This document shows positions 16,969 to 25,128 of a stretch of DNA of 64,000 nucleotides, piece after piece. Every line of letters starts with the position of its first letter. Position 1 is the stretch's first letter. The stretch is from Oscillospiraceae bacterium (GTDB taxonomy: Bacteria; Bacillota; Clostridia; Oscillospirales; Ruminococcaceae), in NCBI GenBank assembly GCA_022770625.1, contig JALEHK010000039.1, positions 16,771 through 80,770 of the forward strand, in the 5' to 3' direction. Made by a program: the position numbers and the translations under genes. The notes under the pieces are model-generated. The model had not been told where the DNA came from. It ran no database searches and worked only from the letters and a program-made list of their open reading frames with translations.

Positions 16969-18357
16969 TCAGCCGATCACGACCGCCCGGCTTCCCATTC
17001 CCTGATAAATCTCGTAAAAACGTTCCTTTTCCGCCGTCCATTCCCCATAGATCGGATCGGAAAAGGTCACGGTATTCTCATCCATTCCCGATAAAACGAC
17101 ACAATGCAGTCCGCCGTAAGGATGCGTTTCGCTTCCGTCGGGAAGCGTCCAGGTAAACGCAGTCCGTCTTACATCCGCGAGCTTCTGGGTAATCCAGACG
17201 ATGACCGGCTGACCGTTCTGAAGATATTCGGATAGCGCATCCAGATCCGCCCCGCTCACCTTCTGAGCGCGCAGAACGCTTCCCTGATCCGAAAGGTACT
17301 GATCGGCAGCTCTGATGACCGGCTCTTCAAAGCAATACCAGCCGGAGGTGGTCGCCGGATTCCCGACATACGCTTCTTCCGGATCGGGAACAAGTGTCTT
17401 TCCATCCTCATAGCGAATCGCTTCGCAGGGCAGATATTCTTTTGCAAGAAGCGTATGCTCCGCGTCAAATCCGAGATACTGCAAAACTTCCGCAAGGCTC
17501 GTAATCTCACAGCCGTTCGGAAGCTCGGGATTCTGTATAACCACCGGTACCGGCAGCAAAACCTTTCCGATCATAAGACCATCCTCCGTAAATGTATATT
17601 CCGCGCCGGAAATGTTTACCGTTCCCACCGCCATCGTTCCGTCCGATGAATAATAGCGCGTTCCTTCGTCCGTCCGGACAAAACCGGTCTGAAGGCGACC
17701 GAAGCTGTTAAAGCTGTACGGAACGCCGTCGATCATCTGCTCTCCGGTCAGCGCGACGCCGTTTCCGTCCCGGTAATAAATTCCGTCAAAAGCCGTTTCC
17801 CAACCGGTGACCGGACGCCCTTTTTCGTCCAGCAAAGCAAACTTTCCCTCTGCTACCGTCAAGCCGGACGCGCGGCTTCCATCCGCGGAAAAGTATTCCC
17901 GTCCTTCCGGCGTATCGGCAAAACCGTGCGCCAGAATCCCATTTTCTCCGGCAAAATACCATTTTCCGTCCGCTTCAAAAAGTCCCTCTGCCATGACTCT
18001 GTCCGAATCAAAATACCGGGTTCCGGCTTCGGTATGGACAAAACCGGTCTGTGGGCGGCCGTTTTCAAAATAGTAGATGTTCTCTCCATCCGCTTCAGAA
18101 AGGATCATCAGCCCTTCCGCCGGATCTCCCTCTTCATCCAGATAAAGCCTTCCGTCTGCGTCCTCCGACCAGCCGGAAAGCGTTTTTTCTTCGTTGGAAA
18201 CGGTTTCGACCGCCATAACAGGACTTACAGGCGAGGCGCTCAGAAGATAGATCCCGGCTCCGACCGAAAGCGCCGCCAGACACGCACCGGCAAACGCCGC
18301 CATCTTTTTTACCTCCGGGCGTTTTTTTGAACCCCCCGGAAACGAATACCGAAGCAC
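16969..18357 (-). CDS. Secreted protein with cell-wall-binding repeats and a C39-like peptidase domain
   Basis: 462 aa. One hydrophobic segment near residues 19-50 acts as signal or anchor. Residues about 60-280 hold roughly ten 20-residue choline/glucan-binding-type repeats with Trp/Tyr/Phe-Gly cores (GLFEADGKWYFAGENGI, TGFVHTEAGTRYFDSD). The C-terminal ~180 residues match Peptidase_C39_2: Cys in NGCEITSLAEVLQYLGF, His in GGLHCVVLSG, Asp in FSDPIYGEW. Probably a wall-attached cysteine protease or amidase-like enzyme; the substrate is unknown. GTG start at 18357 preceded by AAGGAGGTGATC, a nearly perfect anti-SD match 7 nt away. It has its own strong promoter. Confidence 0.8.
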   Translation of the reverse strand: MLRYSFPGGSKKRPEVKKMAAFAGACLAALSVGAGIYLLSASPVSPVMAVETVSNEEKTLSGWSEDADGRLYLDEEGDPAEGLMILSEADGENIYYFENGRPQTGFVHTEAGTRYFDSDRVMAEGLFEADGKWYFAGENGILAHGFADTPEGREYFSADGSRASGLTVAEGKFALLDEKGRPVTGWETAFDGIYYRDGNGVALTGEQMIDGVPYSFNSFGRLQTGFVRTDEGTRYYSSDGTMAVGTVNISGAEYTFTEDGLMIGKVLLPVPVVIQNPELPNGCEITSLAEVLQYLGFDAEHTLLAKEYLPCEAIRYEDGKTLVPDPEEAYVGNPATTSGWYCFEEPVIRAADQYLSDQGSVLRAQKVSGADLDALSEYLQNGQPVIVWITQKLADVRRTAFTWTLPDGSETHPYGGLHCVVLSGMDENTVTFSDPIYGEWTAEKERFYEIYQGMGSRAVVIG

Positions 18358-18423
18358 CGGATCACCTCCTTGATAAACGGATTATACGATGTTGAACAAT
18401 CTAATTTTATATCCTATTTTTAG

Positions 18424-18452
18424 ATTATACCAATTTTCGCCATTAATTTCAA
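18424..18452 (-). promoter_or_regulatory. Sigma-A promoter for the C39-family gene and uvrC
   Basis: TTGAAA (18447-18452), 17-bp spacer, TATAAT (18424-18429) on the minus strand, about 65 nt before the GTG start. Confidence 0.75.
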
Positions 18453-18477
18453 CCGCTTGACAAAACGGCATGAAAAA

Positions 18478-18502
18478 AGAAGTGCAGACACGCTGCACTT
18501 CT
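18478..18502 (-). terminator. Intrinsic terminator after HPr
   Basis: AGAAGTGCAG and CTGCACTTCT form a perfect 10-bp stem with a 5-nt loop, followed by TTTTTTC on the minus strand, 18 nt past the HPr stop. Confidence 0.85.
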
Positions 18503-18519
18503 TTCAAATGAAACAGAAA

Positions 18520-18783
18520 TTATTCAGCAAATGCGGATTCGACCAGCTTAACGAGGCTGTCAACAGCAGCCTGTTCATCGACACCGTCCGCGATGATGCG
18601 GATATTGGTGCCGCCGACAATCCCGAGGGAGAGAACGCCCAGAAGGGACTTCGCGTTTACTCTGCGCTCTTCCTTCTCGACCCATACGGAAGACTTGAAC
18701 TCATTGGCCTTCTGGATGAAAAACGTAGCAGGACGTGCGTGCAGACCAACCTGATTTTTGACGGTAACATCTTTCAAATACAT
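18520..18783 (-). CDS. ptsH: HPr family phosphocarrier protein
   Basis: 87 aa. Carries phosphate from enzyme I to sugar-specific IIA proteins of the PTS, and in Firmicutes also signals carbon status when its regulatory Ser is phosphorylated. Catalytic His is seen in VGLHARPATFF, and the Ser-46 site in AKSLLGVLSLG (usual SIMGVMSL). So this is HPr, not the His-less Crh. It stands alone with its own promoter and terminator, without ptsI nearby. AGGAG 9 nt before the ATG. Confidence 0.93.
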   Translation of the reverse strand: MYLKDVTVKNQVGLHARPATFFIQKANEFKSSVWVEKEERRVNAKSLLGVLSLGIVGGTNIRIIADGVDEQAAVDSLVKLVESAFAE

Positions 18784-18931
18784 ACCAAACTCTCCTAATC
18801 AAAGAATTGTCCATGGCGCAGGATCTCCGCGCCGGAAGTACGCTTACTCCCCTGAGACGGAAACAAAAATATACACCATATCCAGCCGGCATATACCGTT
18901 TTGCTCTTGCCCTGTGTGAGGATTTGAATTT

Positions 18932-18959
18932 ATTATACCACGGATTGGAAAAAGGTCAA
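18932..18959 (-). promoter_or_regulatory. Sigma-A promoter for the HPr gene
   Basis: TTGACC (18954-18959), 16-bp spacer, TATAAT (18932-18937) on the minus strand. It implies a leader of about 140 nt. The 308-bp gap 18784-19091 holds this promoter and leader; I see no gene there. Confidence 0.75.
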
Positions 18960-19091
18960 CGGATTTTCCCTCGATTCTACAAAAATCACGAAATTTTCGT
19001 CCGAGCGTTATAACATCGTCCAAGATTTTTTCACATCGTTGTGCATTCTGTACACATTTTTTGCCCATATTTTCCACCGTGCGAACGAATA

Positions 19092-19805
19092 TCAGCGCTT
19101 TTTTACCTTCTGCTTGCTATATTTTTTCATCATATCCGGACGCTTTTTGGCTGTTCTATCCAAAGACTGCTGATAACGCCAGGCTTCGATCCGTGCATGA
19201 TGACCACTGCGCAGAACCTCCGGTACGGCGTCTCCTTCCCAGACCTCGGGGCGGGTATACTGCGGATATTCAAGAAGCCCGTTCATATGGCTTTCGTCCT
19301 CATAACAGATATCCGCCGATAGAACGCCGTCGCACAGCCGAACGACCGAATCGACCAGCACCAGTGCGCCCAGTTCCCCGCCGGTCAGCACATAATCTCC
19401 GATCGAAACCTCTTCGTCCACGATCCGCTCCAGAATCCGTTCGTCCACCCCTTCGTAATGCCCGCACAGAAGCATCAGATGGGGAATTTCCCGTAGTTCG
19501 AGCGCCTTTCCTTCGGTCAGAACGCTTCCCTGCGGAGAAAGATAGATAACGTGCGGGATCGACTGACTCTGGCGGATGATGTCAAGATAGCAGCGATAGA
19601 TCGGCTCCGGCTGCATGACCATTCCCTTTCCGCCGCCGTACGGGGTATCATCCACCCGGTGATGCTTCGGGTCAGGAGAGTAGTCGCGGATGTTATGACA
19701 GTAGATCTCTACCTTTCCCGCCTTTCGCGCGCGGCCGATGATGCTCGTCGAAAGGACGGCTTCGCACATCTCGGGGAAAAGGGTCGCAATATCGATCCGC
19801 ATCAT
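19092..19805 (-). CDS. trmD: tRNA (guanine-N1-)-methyltransferase
   Basis: Methylates G37 of tRNAs, preventing frameshifts. 237 aa. SPOUT trefoil-knot motifs: YLSPQGSVLTEGKALELRE, LLCGHYEGVDERILERIVDE, SIGDYVLTGGELGALVLVDS, plus an N-terminal MRIDIATLFPEM. It overlaps the stop of rimM by 4 nt, so the two are translationally coupled. Confidence 0.96.
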   Translation of the reverse strand: MMRIDIATLFPEMCEAVLSTSIIGRARKAGKVEIYCHNIRDYSPDPKHHRVDDTPYGGGKGMVMQPEPIYRCYLDIIRQSQSIPHVIYLSPQGSVLTEGKALELREIPHLMLLCGHYEGVDERILERIVDEEVSIGDYVLTGGELGALVLVDSVVRLCDGVLSADICYEDESHMNGLLEYPQYTRPEVWEGDAVPEVLRSGHHARIEAWRYQQSLDRTAKKRPDMMKKYSKQKVKKR

Positions 19806-20311
19806 TCAAAAAGCCCCTTGAGCGGACGGATCACCATCGTTTTTCCCTCAACGTCGGTTTTCACGACGACCTGAGGAATGGCGGGAACATAGCGTGTCAC
19901 GCCGTCAGCAAAACGAACATGGTAGATGTCGTTTGCACCCGTCTGGGAAACCTCGGTCAGCGTTCCGTATACCTTTTCAGGATCATCGGCATCGACTACC
20001 TTCATCCCGATCAGGTCGGCGATAAAGTAAGTCCCCTCTTCCAGTTCAAGCTGATCGCGGTCAAGATAGAGAATCTTCCCGATCAGTTTATGCGCTTCCT
20101 CGGGGGTATTGTACCCCTCGATCTTCATAATGACCATCCGTTTCTGGACGCGGGCGCGCTCGATCGTGACCCATTCCCCATCCAGAAACAGCTCTTCAAA
20201 ATCCGCCAGAAGTTCCGCCGAATCGCACCACGGTTCGACCCTCACCTCGCCCTTTAAGGCGTGAACGGCGACGATCTTCCCCGCTTCCAGCATATTTTCA
20301 GGCATTGCCAT
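19802..20311 (-). CDS. rimM: Ribosome maturation factor RimM
   Basis: Helps assemble the head of the 30S subunit, binding S19. 169 aa from the ATG at 20311, chosen because GAGGTGG lies upstream; an in-frame ATG at 20332 lacks a site. RimM barrel (AGKIVAVHALKGEVRVEPW) and PRC-type C-terminal half (YFIADLIGMKVVD, YVPAIPQVVVKTD). Here the usual rpsP and KH-protein genes are not upstream; asnA is. Confidence 0.94.
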   Translation of the reverse strand: MAMPENMLEAGKIVAVHALKGEVRVEPWCDSAELLADFEELFLDGEWVTIERARVQKRMVIMKIEGYNTPEEAHKLIGKILYLDRDQLELEEGTYFIADLIGMKVVDADDPEKVYGTLTEVSQTGANDIYHVRFADGVTRYVPAIPQVVVKTDVEGKTMVIRPLKGLFE

Positions 20312-20363
20312 GATTGTGGCCACCTCTTTCATTTATGATAATTTTTGGAGTTTGTGCATTCTA

Positions 20364-21377
20364 TTACAGGATCGGAATGCCCGCTTCCCGGCATTTTTCC
20401 TTTGTTTCCTTATCCCAGACCGAGGACTGAACCTCGCCGATATGTGCGCTTCCGAGCAGCAGCATACAGAGTCTGGACTGGCCGATACCGCCGCCGATCG
20501 TATAGGGAAGTTTTCCTTCCAGCAGCGCCTTATGGAACGGAAGAGATCTTCTGTCGTCGCATCCGGCAAGGGTCAGCTGCCGGTCAAGGCTCTCGGGGCT
20601 GACGCGGATGCCCATCGACGAGACTTCAAAGCTTTGGGAGAGGGTTTCGTTCCAGAAAAGGATATCTCCGTTGAGCGCCCAGTCATCATAGTCGGGAGCA
20701 CGCCCGTCATGCGGCTTTCCGCTGCGGAGTTTTCCGCCGATCTGCATCAGGAAAACAGTTCCGACCTCTTTAGTGATCGCGTTTTCCCGCTCCTTGGGCG
20801 TTAAATCGGGATAGCGGTCCTCAAGCGCCTGTGTCGTGATAAAGGTGATCTCTTCCGAAAGAGGCTTGCGGCCGGAAAGCTGAGGGAAAATCGCACGAAG
20901 GGTCTTTTCCGTCTCACAGATGGCATGGATGATACTGCGCACCGTCCGGCAGAGATATTCGGGCGTCCGTTCGCCTTTGGTGATGACCTTTTCCCAGTCC
21001 CACTGATCCACATAGATCGAGTGAAGATTATCCAGTTCTTCGTCTCTGCGGATAGCGTTCATATCGGTGTAGAGTCCGGTGCCCGGCTCAAAGCCGTAGT
21101 CGGAAAGCGCCTGACGCTTCCATTTGGCAAGCGAATGAACGACCTGCGCTTCGGTTCCGGTATCCTTGATTTCGAAAGAGACCGGGCGTTCGACGCCGTT
21201 TAAGTCGTCGTTTAGGCCGGTCGAAGCTTCAAGAAAGAGCGGTGCAGAAACACGGCGCAGGTTCAGCGCCCCGCACAGCATATCCTCAAACAGCCGTTTG
21301 GTCAAACCGATTGCCTTCTGGGTATCATACAGATTCAAAACCGGAGTATATCCTTCCGGAATGATGACTTTGCTCAC
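20364..21377 (-). CDS. asnA: Aspartate-ammonia ligase (AsnA)
   Basis: Makes asparagine from aspartate, ammonia and ATP. 337 aa, normal length. Class II tRNA-synthetase-like fold: [20 protein letters not shown] near the start, then DQWDWEKVI and the C-terminal [26 protein letters not shown] start at 21377 after AAAGGAGAGGA. Lies 45 nt downstream of the patatin gene and 52 nt upstream of the rimM start, probably one transcript. No T-box is seen. Confidence 0.95.
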   Translation of the reverse strand: MSKVIIPEGYTPVLNLYDTQKAIGLTKRLFEDMLCGALNLRRVSAPLFLEASTGLNDDLNGVERPVSFEIKDTGTEAQVVHSLAKWKRQALSDYGFEPGTGLYTDMNAIRRDEELDNLHSIYVDQWDWEKVITKGERTPEYLCRTVRSIIHAICETEKTLRAIFPQLSGRKPLSEEITFITTQALEDRYPDLTPKERENAITKEVGTVFLMQIGGKLRSGKPHDGRAPDYDDWALNGDILFWNETLSQSFEVSSMGIRVSPESLDRQLTLAGCDDRRSLPFHKALLEGKLPYTIGGGIGQSRLCMLLLGSAHIGEVQSSVWDKETKEKCREAGIPIL

Positions 21378-21422
21378 TTTTATTCCTCTCCTTTATATTT
21401 TTACGTACTTATTTTTTGCTTA

Positions 21423-22268
21423 TCAACAGGACAGAAGCTTTTTCAGCGCATCCATCTTTGCAATCGCTTCGTTATAACCTTCCTGATAAAGAGCGTTCAG
21501 CTTTCGGACGTCCTTTTCGGTGCGGGCGATCAAGACCGGGCGTGCCGGGCGGATCACGACTGCTTTTCCGGCTTCTTCAAGTGCCTCCACATACCGCACC
21601 GAAGCGTTATAGACCTCATGTCTTCGGGCGATCGTCCGCAGAAAGCTCGGATACTCATGATACCAGACCTTGGAAAGGGCGAGGGTGGATTCAGGCTCTT
21701 TGACGTACCCTTTCTGGCGGGTCAGGACAACGACCAGCTTATCCGCGCCGTCCCGGATCGCTCTCTCTGCCGGGATCGGATCGGCGATTCCGCCGTCCAG
21801 AAGCAGATCTCCCTTATACGGAACCGGCTTTGAGATCAGCGGCAGCGACATGGAAGCGAGAACCGGCTGATACTGTGTCCGAAGATCCTTCGGAACGCGG
21901 ATATAAACCGGACGCCCAGTAATCATACTGGTGCAGACAGCGATCGAATCGGGGTCGCGTTTTTTATAGGCTTCATAATCGAACGGGATCAGCCGCTCCG
22001 GAATCGCGTGAAACATCATCTTTTCACTGAACAGGCTTCCGGACGAGAAAAAATTATCCCAGCTCATATACCGCTTATCGTTGACGTAATTGATGTTGAC
22101 CGCCCGGCTTCTTCCCCGCTGATGAGAGTAGTAGGAAGTCGCATTGCAGGCGCCGGCCGAAACGCCGTAACAGGTCGGGATCTCGATCTTTTCATCCAGA
22201 AAAGCATCCAACACGCCGGAAGTAAAAAGGCCGCGCATCCCGCCGCCTTCAAGAATCAAAGCTGTCAT
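21423..22268 (-). CDS. Patatin-like phospholipase
   Basis: 281 aa from the ATG at 22268 (AAAGGAG upstream). Patatin signatures: oxyanion hole LILEGGGMRGLFTSGVLDAF, nucleophile Ser in CYGVSAGACNA, and the Asp of LLDGGIADPIP. No membrane helix, so a cytosolic or peripheral acyl hydrolase of the YjjU type; substrate unknown. First gene of the run patatin-asnA-rimM-trmD. Confidence 0.88.
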   Translation of the reverse strand: MTALILEGGGMRGLFTSGVLDAFLDEKIEIPTCYGVSAGACNATSYYSHQRGRSRAVNINYVNDKRYMSWDNFFSSGSLFSEKMMFHAIPERLIPFDYEAYKKRDPDSIAVCTSMITGRPVYIRVPKDLRTQYQPVLASMSLPLISKPVPYKGDLLLDGGIADPIPAERAIRDGADKLVVVLTRQKGYVKEPESTLALSKVWYHEYPSFLRTIARRHEVYNASVRYVEALEEAGKAVVIRPARPVLIARTEKDVRKLNALYQEGYNEAIAKMDALKKLLSC

Positions 22269-22343
22269 AAAACGCTCTCCTTTCGGGTACTTTTCTTTAT
22301 TATACACAATCACCCGTTTATTTGCAAGTCTGTGGAAAAAGGC

Positions 22344-22390
22344 AAATAAGCCTGCCGATTTCACTTTTCGTAAAATCAGCAGGCTTATTT
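22344..22390 (-). terminator. Bidirectional-type terminator after the second sulfatase
   Basis: AAATAAGCCTGC-C-GATTT pairs with AAATC-A-GCAGGCTTATTT across a 12-nt loop. T-rich tracts lie on both sides. It follows the sulfatase ending at 22446 on the minus strand. Confidence 0.7.
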
Positions 22391-22445
22391 TTGGTTTATG
22401 CTGCGTAAAACAGTGGGAAGCTGTGCCTAAGCCTGCTCCCAGACT

Positions 22446-23987
22446 TTATGAACGAACTTCCTCCCATTCCTTTTCCAGTCCCATACGGGTGTACTGCTCG
22501 ACCGGTGCGTCGTTTTCCATCATCCGTTTGACCATCTCCAGACGCAGCCGCCGAATCACATCCGCATCCTCGATCGGGTGCATCTCATGAGGATCGTTTT
22601 CCAGATCGAACAGCTCGGTTTTCCAGCCCTTCGGGGTATGAGCGTGCGGCAAGACTGTTTCCAGCTCCGGATGCCCCATCTTATTCCCTACCGGGATGTT
22701 GCCGCCAAAATAATTCTTGTCCGGGATCTTCAAAAGACGAACTCCCTTAGTAAACGAAAACGGTTCGGAAAGTTCCATCTCCTGAAGCTCGTCCGGATGG
22801 AAGCGGGCGCGCATATGCGTCGGCATCAGCGTATAGTTATAAAGCGGCCAGTTATCCTCTTTTGGAGAGAGGATGTATTTATACCGTCCGTCGGTAACCG
22901 TGATCTGTGCGCCGAACGCGCCGTAGATGATTGTATCATGCACTGGCTGATTCTCTCTTACCGCCGGAAGAAGGGATTTTCCGTTCATATCCTTCGGGAT
23001 CGGAAGTCCGCAGAAATCAAGGACGGTCGGCGCATAATCAATCGTCTGGGTCAGCGCCTGACGGTGGCCGGTGGCTTTGGAAACGGGATCGTATACAAAG
23101 CAGGGCGTATGCGCAACCTCTTCCAAATTCAGGACATACCCGCTCTTGGCCCACCAGTCATGCTCCCCAAGGAAAAATCCGTGGTCGGTATTGACGATCA
23201 GGAGGGTATCCTCCCAGAGATTATACTGATCCATTTTATCCAGTATCCGTCCCAGACAACGGTCGCACATCGTCACAAGCGCGGCATAAGTCTTTCGGAC
23301 GTGCTCAATAAACGGCCGCTCTTCATCTTTTACCGGCGCATAGGACGGCCAATCAAAAAGCGGTCCATCATATTCTTTCTCGTAAATTTCCTGAAACTCG
23401 GGAAGGGTATAAAACGGCTCGTGCGGGTCAAATGTCTCGACATGCAAAAACCAGTTGTCCTCACCGTGGTTTAAGTCAAGAAATTCAACGCCTCCGTTAA
23501 AGGTCTTGGTCTGCGGCAGATCGGAAAGCTGTTTCATAAACTGCCGGTTCGCCCAGTCCTGCGGCCAGAGAGAGCCGAGATGCTCCGGCATCGGCGGGGT
23601 TTTCATCATTGGCTTCCACGGATCGCCTTCCTGACCGCGGTTGCACTCCCATGTTGAATAACGGGTATGGTAGGTACATCCGCCGTCCTCCCAGTAATGC
23701 CCATGGTCGGAAACAAGATGGGTATGGTAGCCGTTTTTGACAAGGATTTCCGGCATCGAGTCGTCATAAGGCTCAATCGGCCCCCATGAGCGGTGAAGGA
23801 AATTATACCGCCCGGTATGCAGTTCCCTTCTCGCCGGCATACAGGGCATACTTCCGCAGTAGGAATGGTCAAACGTAACCGCCCGCCGCCCCAAGCGTTC
23901 AAAGTTCGGCGCTTTTACCCAATCGCACCCATAATTCGGGAGAAAGCGGGTATTGAGCGAATCGTAGGTAACCATAATAACTTTCAT
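22446..23987 (-). CDS. Sulfatase, Cys-type (second of the cluster)
   Basis: 513 aa, no signal peptide. Alkaline-phosphatase-superfamily sulfatase: metal-binding start VIMVTYDSLNTR, and the CxPxR site in CGSMPCMPARRELHTGR, whose Cys must be oxidised to formylglycine (in anaerobes by an anSME radical-SAM enzyme, not in this window). NTDHGFFLGEHDWWAKSGY is the second metal site. Predicted to remove sulfate from an imported sugar or glycan fragment. It lies just downstream of the broken permeases and its ATG follows AAAGGAG. Confidence 0.9.
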   Translation of the reverse strand: MKVIMVTYDSLNTRFLPNYGCDWVKAPNFERLGRRAVTFDHSYCGSMPCMPARRELHTGRYNFLHRSWGPIEPYDDSMPEILVKNGYHTHLVSDHGHYWEDGGCTYHTRYSTWECNRGQEGDPWKPMMKTPPMPEHLGSLWPQDWANRQFMKQLSDLPQTKTFNGGVEFLDLNHGEDNWFLHVETFDPHEPFYTLPEFQEIYEKEYDGPLFDWPSYAPVKDEERPFIEHVRKTYAALVTMCDRCLGRILDKMDQYNLWEDTLLIVNTDHGFFLGEHDWWAKSGYVLNLEEVAHTPCFVYDPVSKATGHRQALTQTIDYAPTVLDFCGLPIPKDMNGKSLLPAVRENQPVHDTIIYGAFGAQITVTDGRYKYILSPKEDNWPLYNYTLMPTHMRARFHPDELQEMELSEPFSFTKGVRLLKIPDKNYFGGNIPVGNKMGHPELETVLPHAHTPKGWKTELFDLENDPHEMHPIEDADVIRRLRLEMVKRMMENDAPVEQYTRMGLEKEWEEVRS

Positions 23988-24036
23988 AAAGACAAGGCTC
24001 CTTTCATGGAGAATAGAATGTATGCAAAGCGCTGAT

Positions 24037-24473
24037 TCAGTTTTTCATACCGGAGGTCGCAATTCCCGCAACAAAATATTTCTGCGCACAGAGATACACG
24101 ATCACGATCGGAAGAGAGGTGAAAAGAGTCCCCGCCATCAGCCAGTTATAGTGGGTAGTCGTTGAGCCCTTAAAGTTCTGAAGCCCCAGCTGCACCGTCT
24201 TCATCGAATCAGACGTCGTCATAATCAGCGGATAGAAGAAGTCGTTCCATGTTGCAACCGTCTTTAGGATGGTCAACGTTGCCAGAATCGTTACCGACAT
24301 CGGAATGTAAATCGAATAATAGATCTTGAAGCTCCCGCATCCGTCGATCTTTTCCGCCTCATCCAGCGATTTCGGGAAGGTGGAATAGAACTGACGGCAG
24401 AGAAAGATTCCCATCGGGCCTGACAGAAAAGGAAGAATCAACGAGGCGTAGCTGTCCAAAAACCCGGTTCCGC
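24037..24473 (-). pseudogene. Sugar ABC permease (MalG/UgpE type), C-terminal half only
   Basis: Codes for about the last 140 residues of a ~280-residue permease. The EAA loop is intact (FPKSLDEAEKIDGCGSFKIYY) and so is the terminal QKYFVAGIATSGMKN. The N-terminal half, with its first three or four helices, is missing. Upstream, the frame meets a TAA seven codons before LDSYASLILPFL, exactly where the preceding permease gene is cut, so one deletion removed the 3' end of one gene and the 5' half of the other. Confidence 0.8.
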
Positions 24474-24475
24474 CT

Positions 24476-25128
24476 TAACCGAAAATATTGTTTCCGCCGA
24501 AGCATAGCCCATCTTGTAATACTCAAAGCCGTTTAAGTAGACCTGATGAGCGATGGTGGTCGTCGAGTTCATCGGCCCGCCCTGCGTCAGGATGTATACC
24601 TGGCCGAATACCTCAAACGAATGGATGCAGGCCATGACAAAGATAAAGAAGGTCGTAGGTTTGAGCGAAGGAATGGTGATGCTGAAAAACTGCTGGACGG
24701 CCGTTTGCCCCGTCAATCGTCGCCGCTTCATAAAGGTAGTCGGGAATGCCCTGAAGTCCGGAAAGGTATAAAACGGCATTGTATCCGAGCGACTGCCAGA
24801 TCGCCATAATGGCAACGGAGATCATTGCCCATCGCGTATCGGTCACCCATCCGATCGACGGAAGTCCGACCGCGTTCAGCATCCGGTTAAGGATACCCGC
24901 CTGCGCGTTGTAGAGATAGCTCCACGCCATGGATACCGCTATCATCGAAAGGATATTCGGCAGGTAAAAAAGTGTCCGGAAAAATCCCCGTCCGCGAATC
25001 TTCCGATTCAGCAGAAGCGCCAGAAGCAGAGCCAGCACAATTGTCGGAAGGATCGTCAGCAGCGAATAGTATACGGTATTCCAGATGGATCTCAGAAAGG
25101 TCTGATCCCTAAAGATCGCGATGTAATA
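24476..25128 (-). pseudogene. Sugar ABC permease (MalF/UgpA type), truncated and frameshifted
   Basis: Homology starts at about 25128 (YYIAIFRDQTFLRSIWNT), inside the 3' end of the preceding sulfatase gene, so the first helix is lost. The reading continues through FFRTLFYLPNILSMIAVSMA to YLYEAATIDGANG, where one extra C near 24699-24702 shifts the frame; the next frame resumes with QQFFSITIPSLKPTTFFIF and continues to GYASAETIF. The last ~30 residues are gone by deletion. With the neighbour it once formed a carbohydrate importer; no binding-protein gene remains. Confidence 0.82.
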
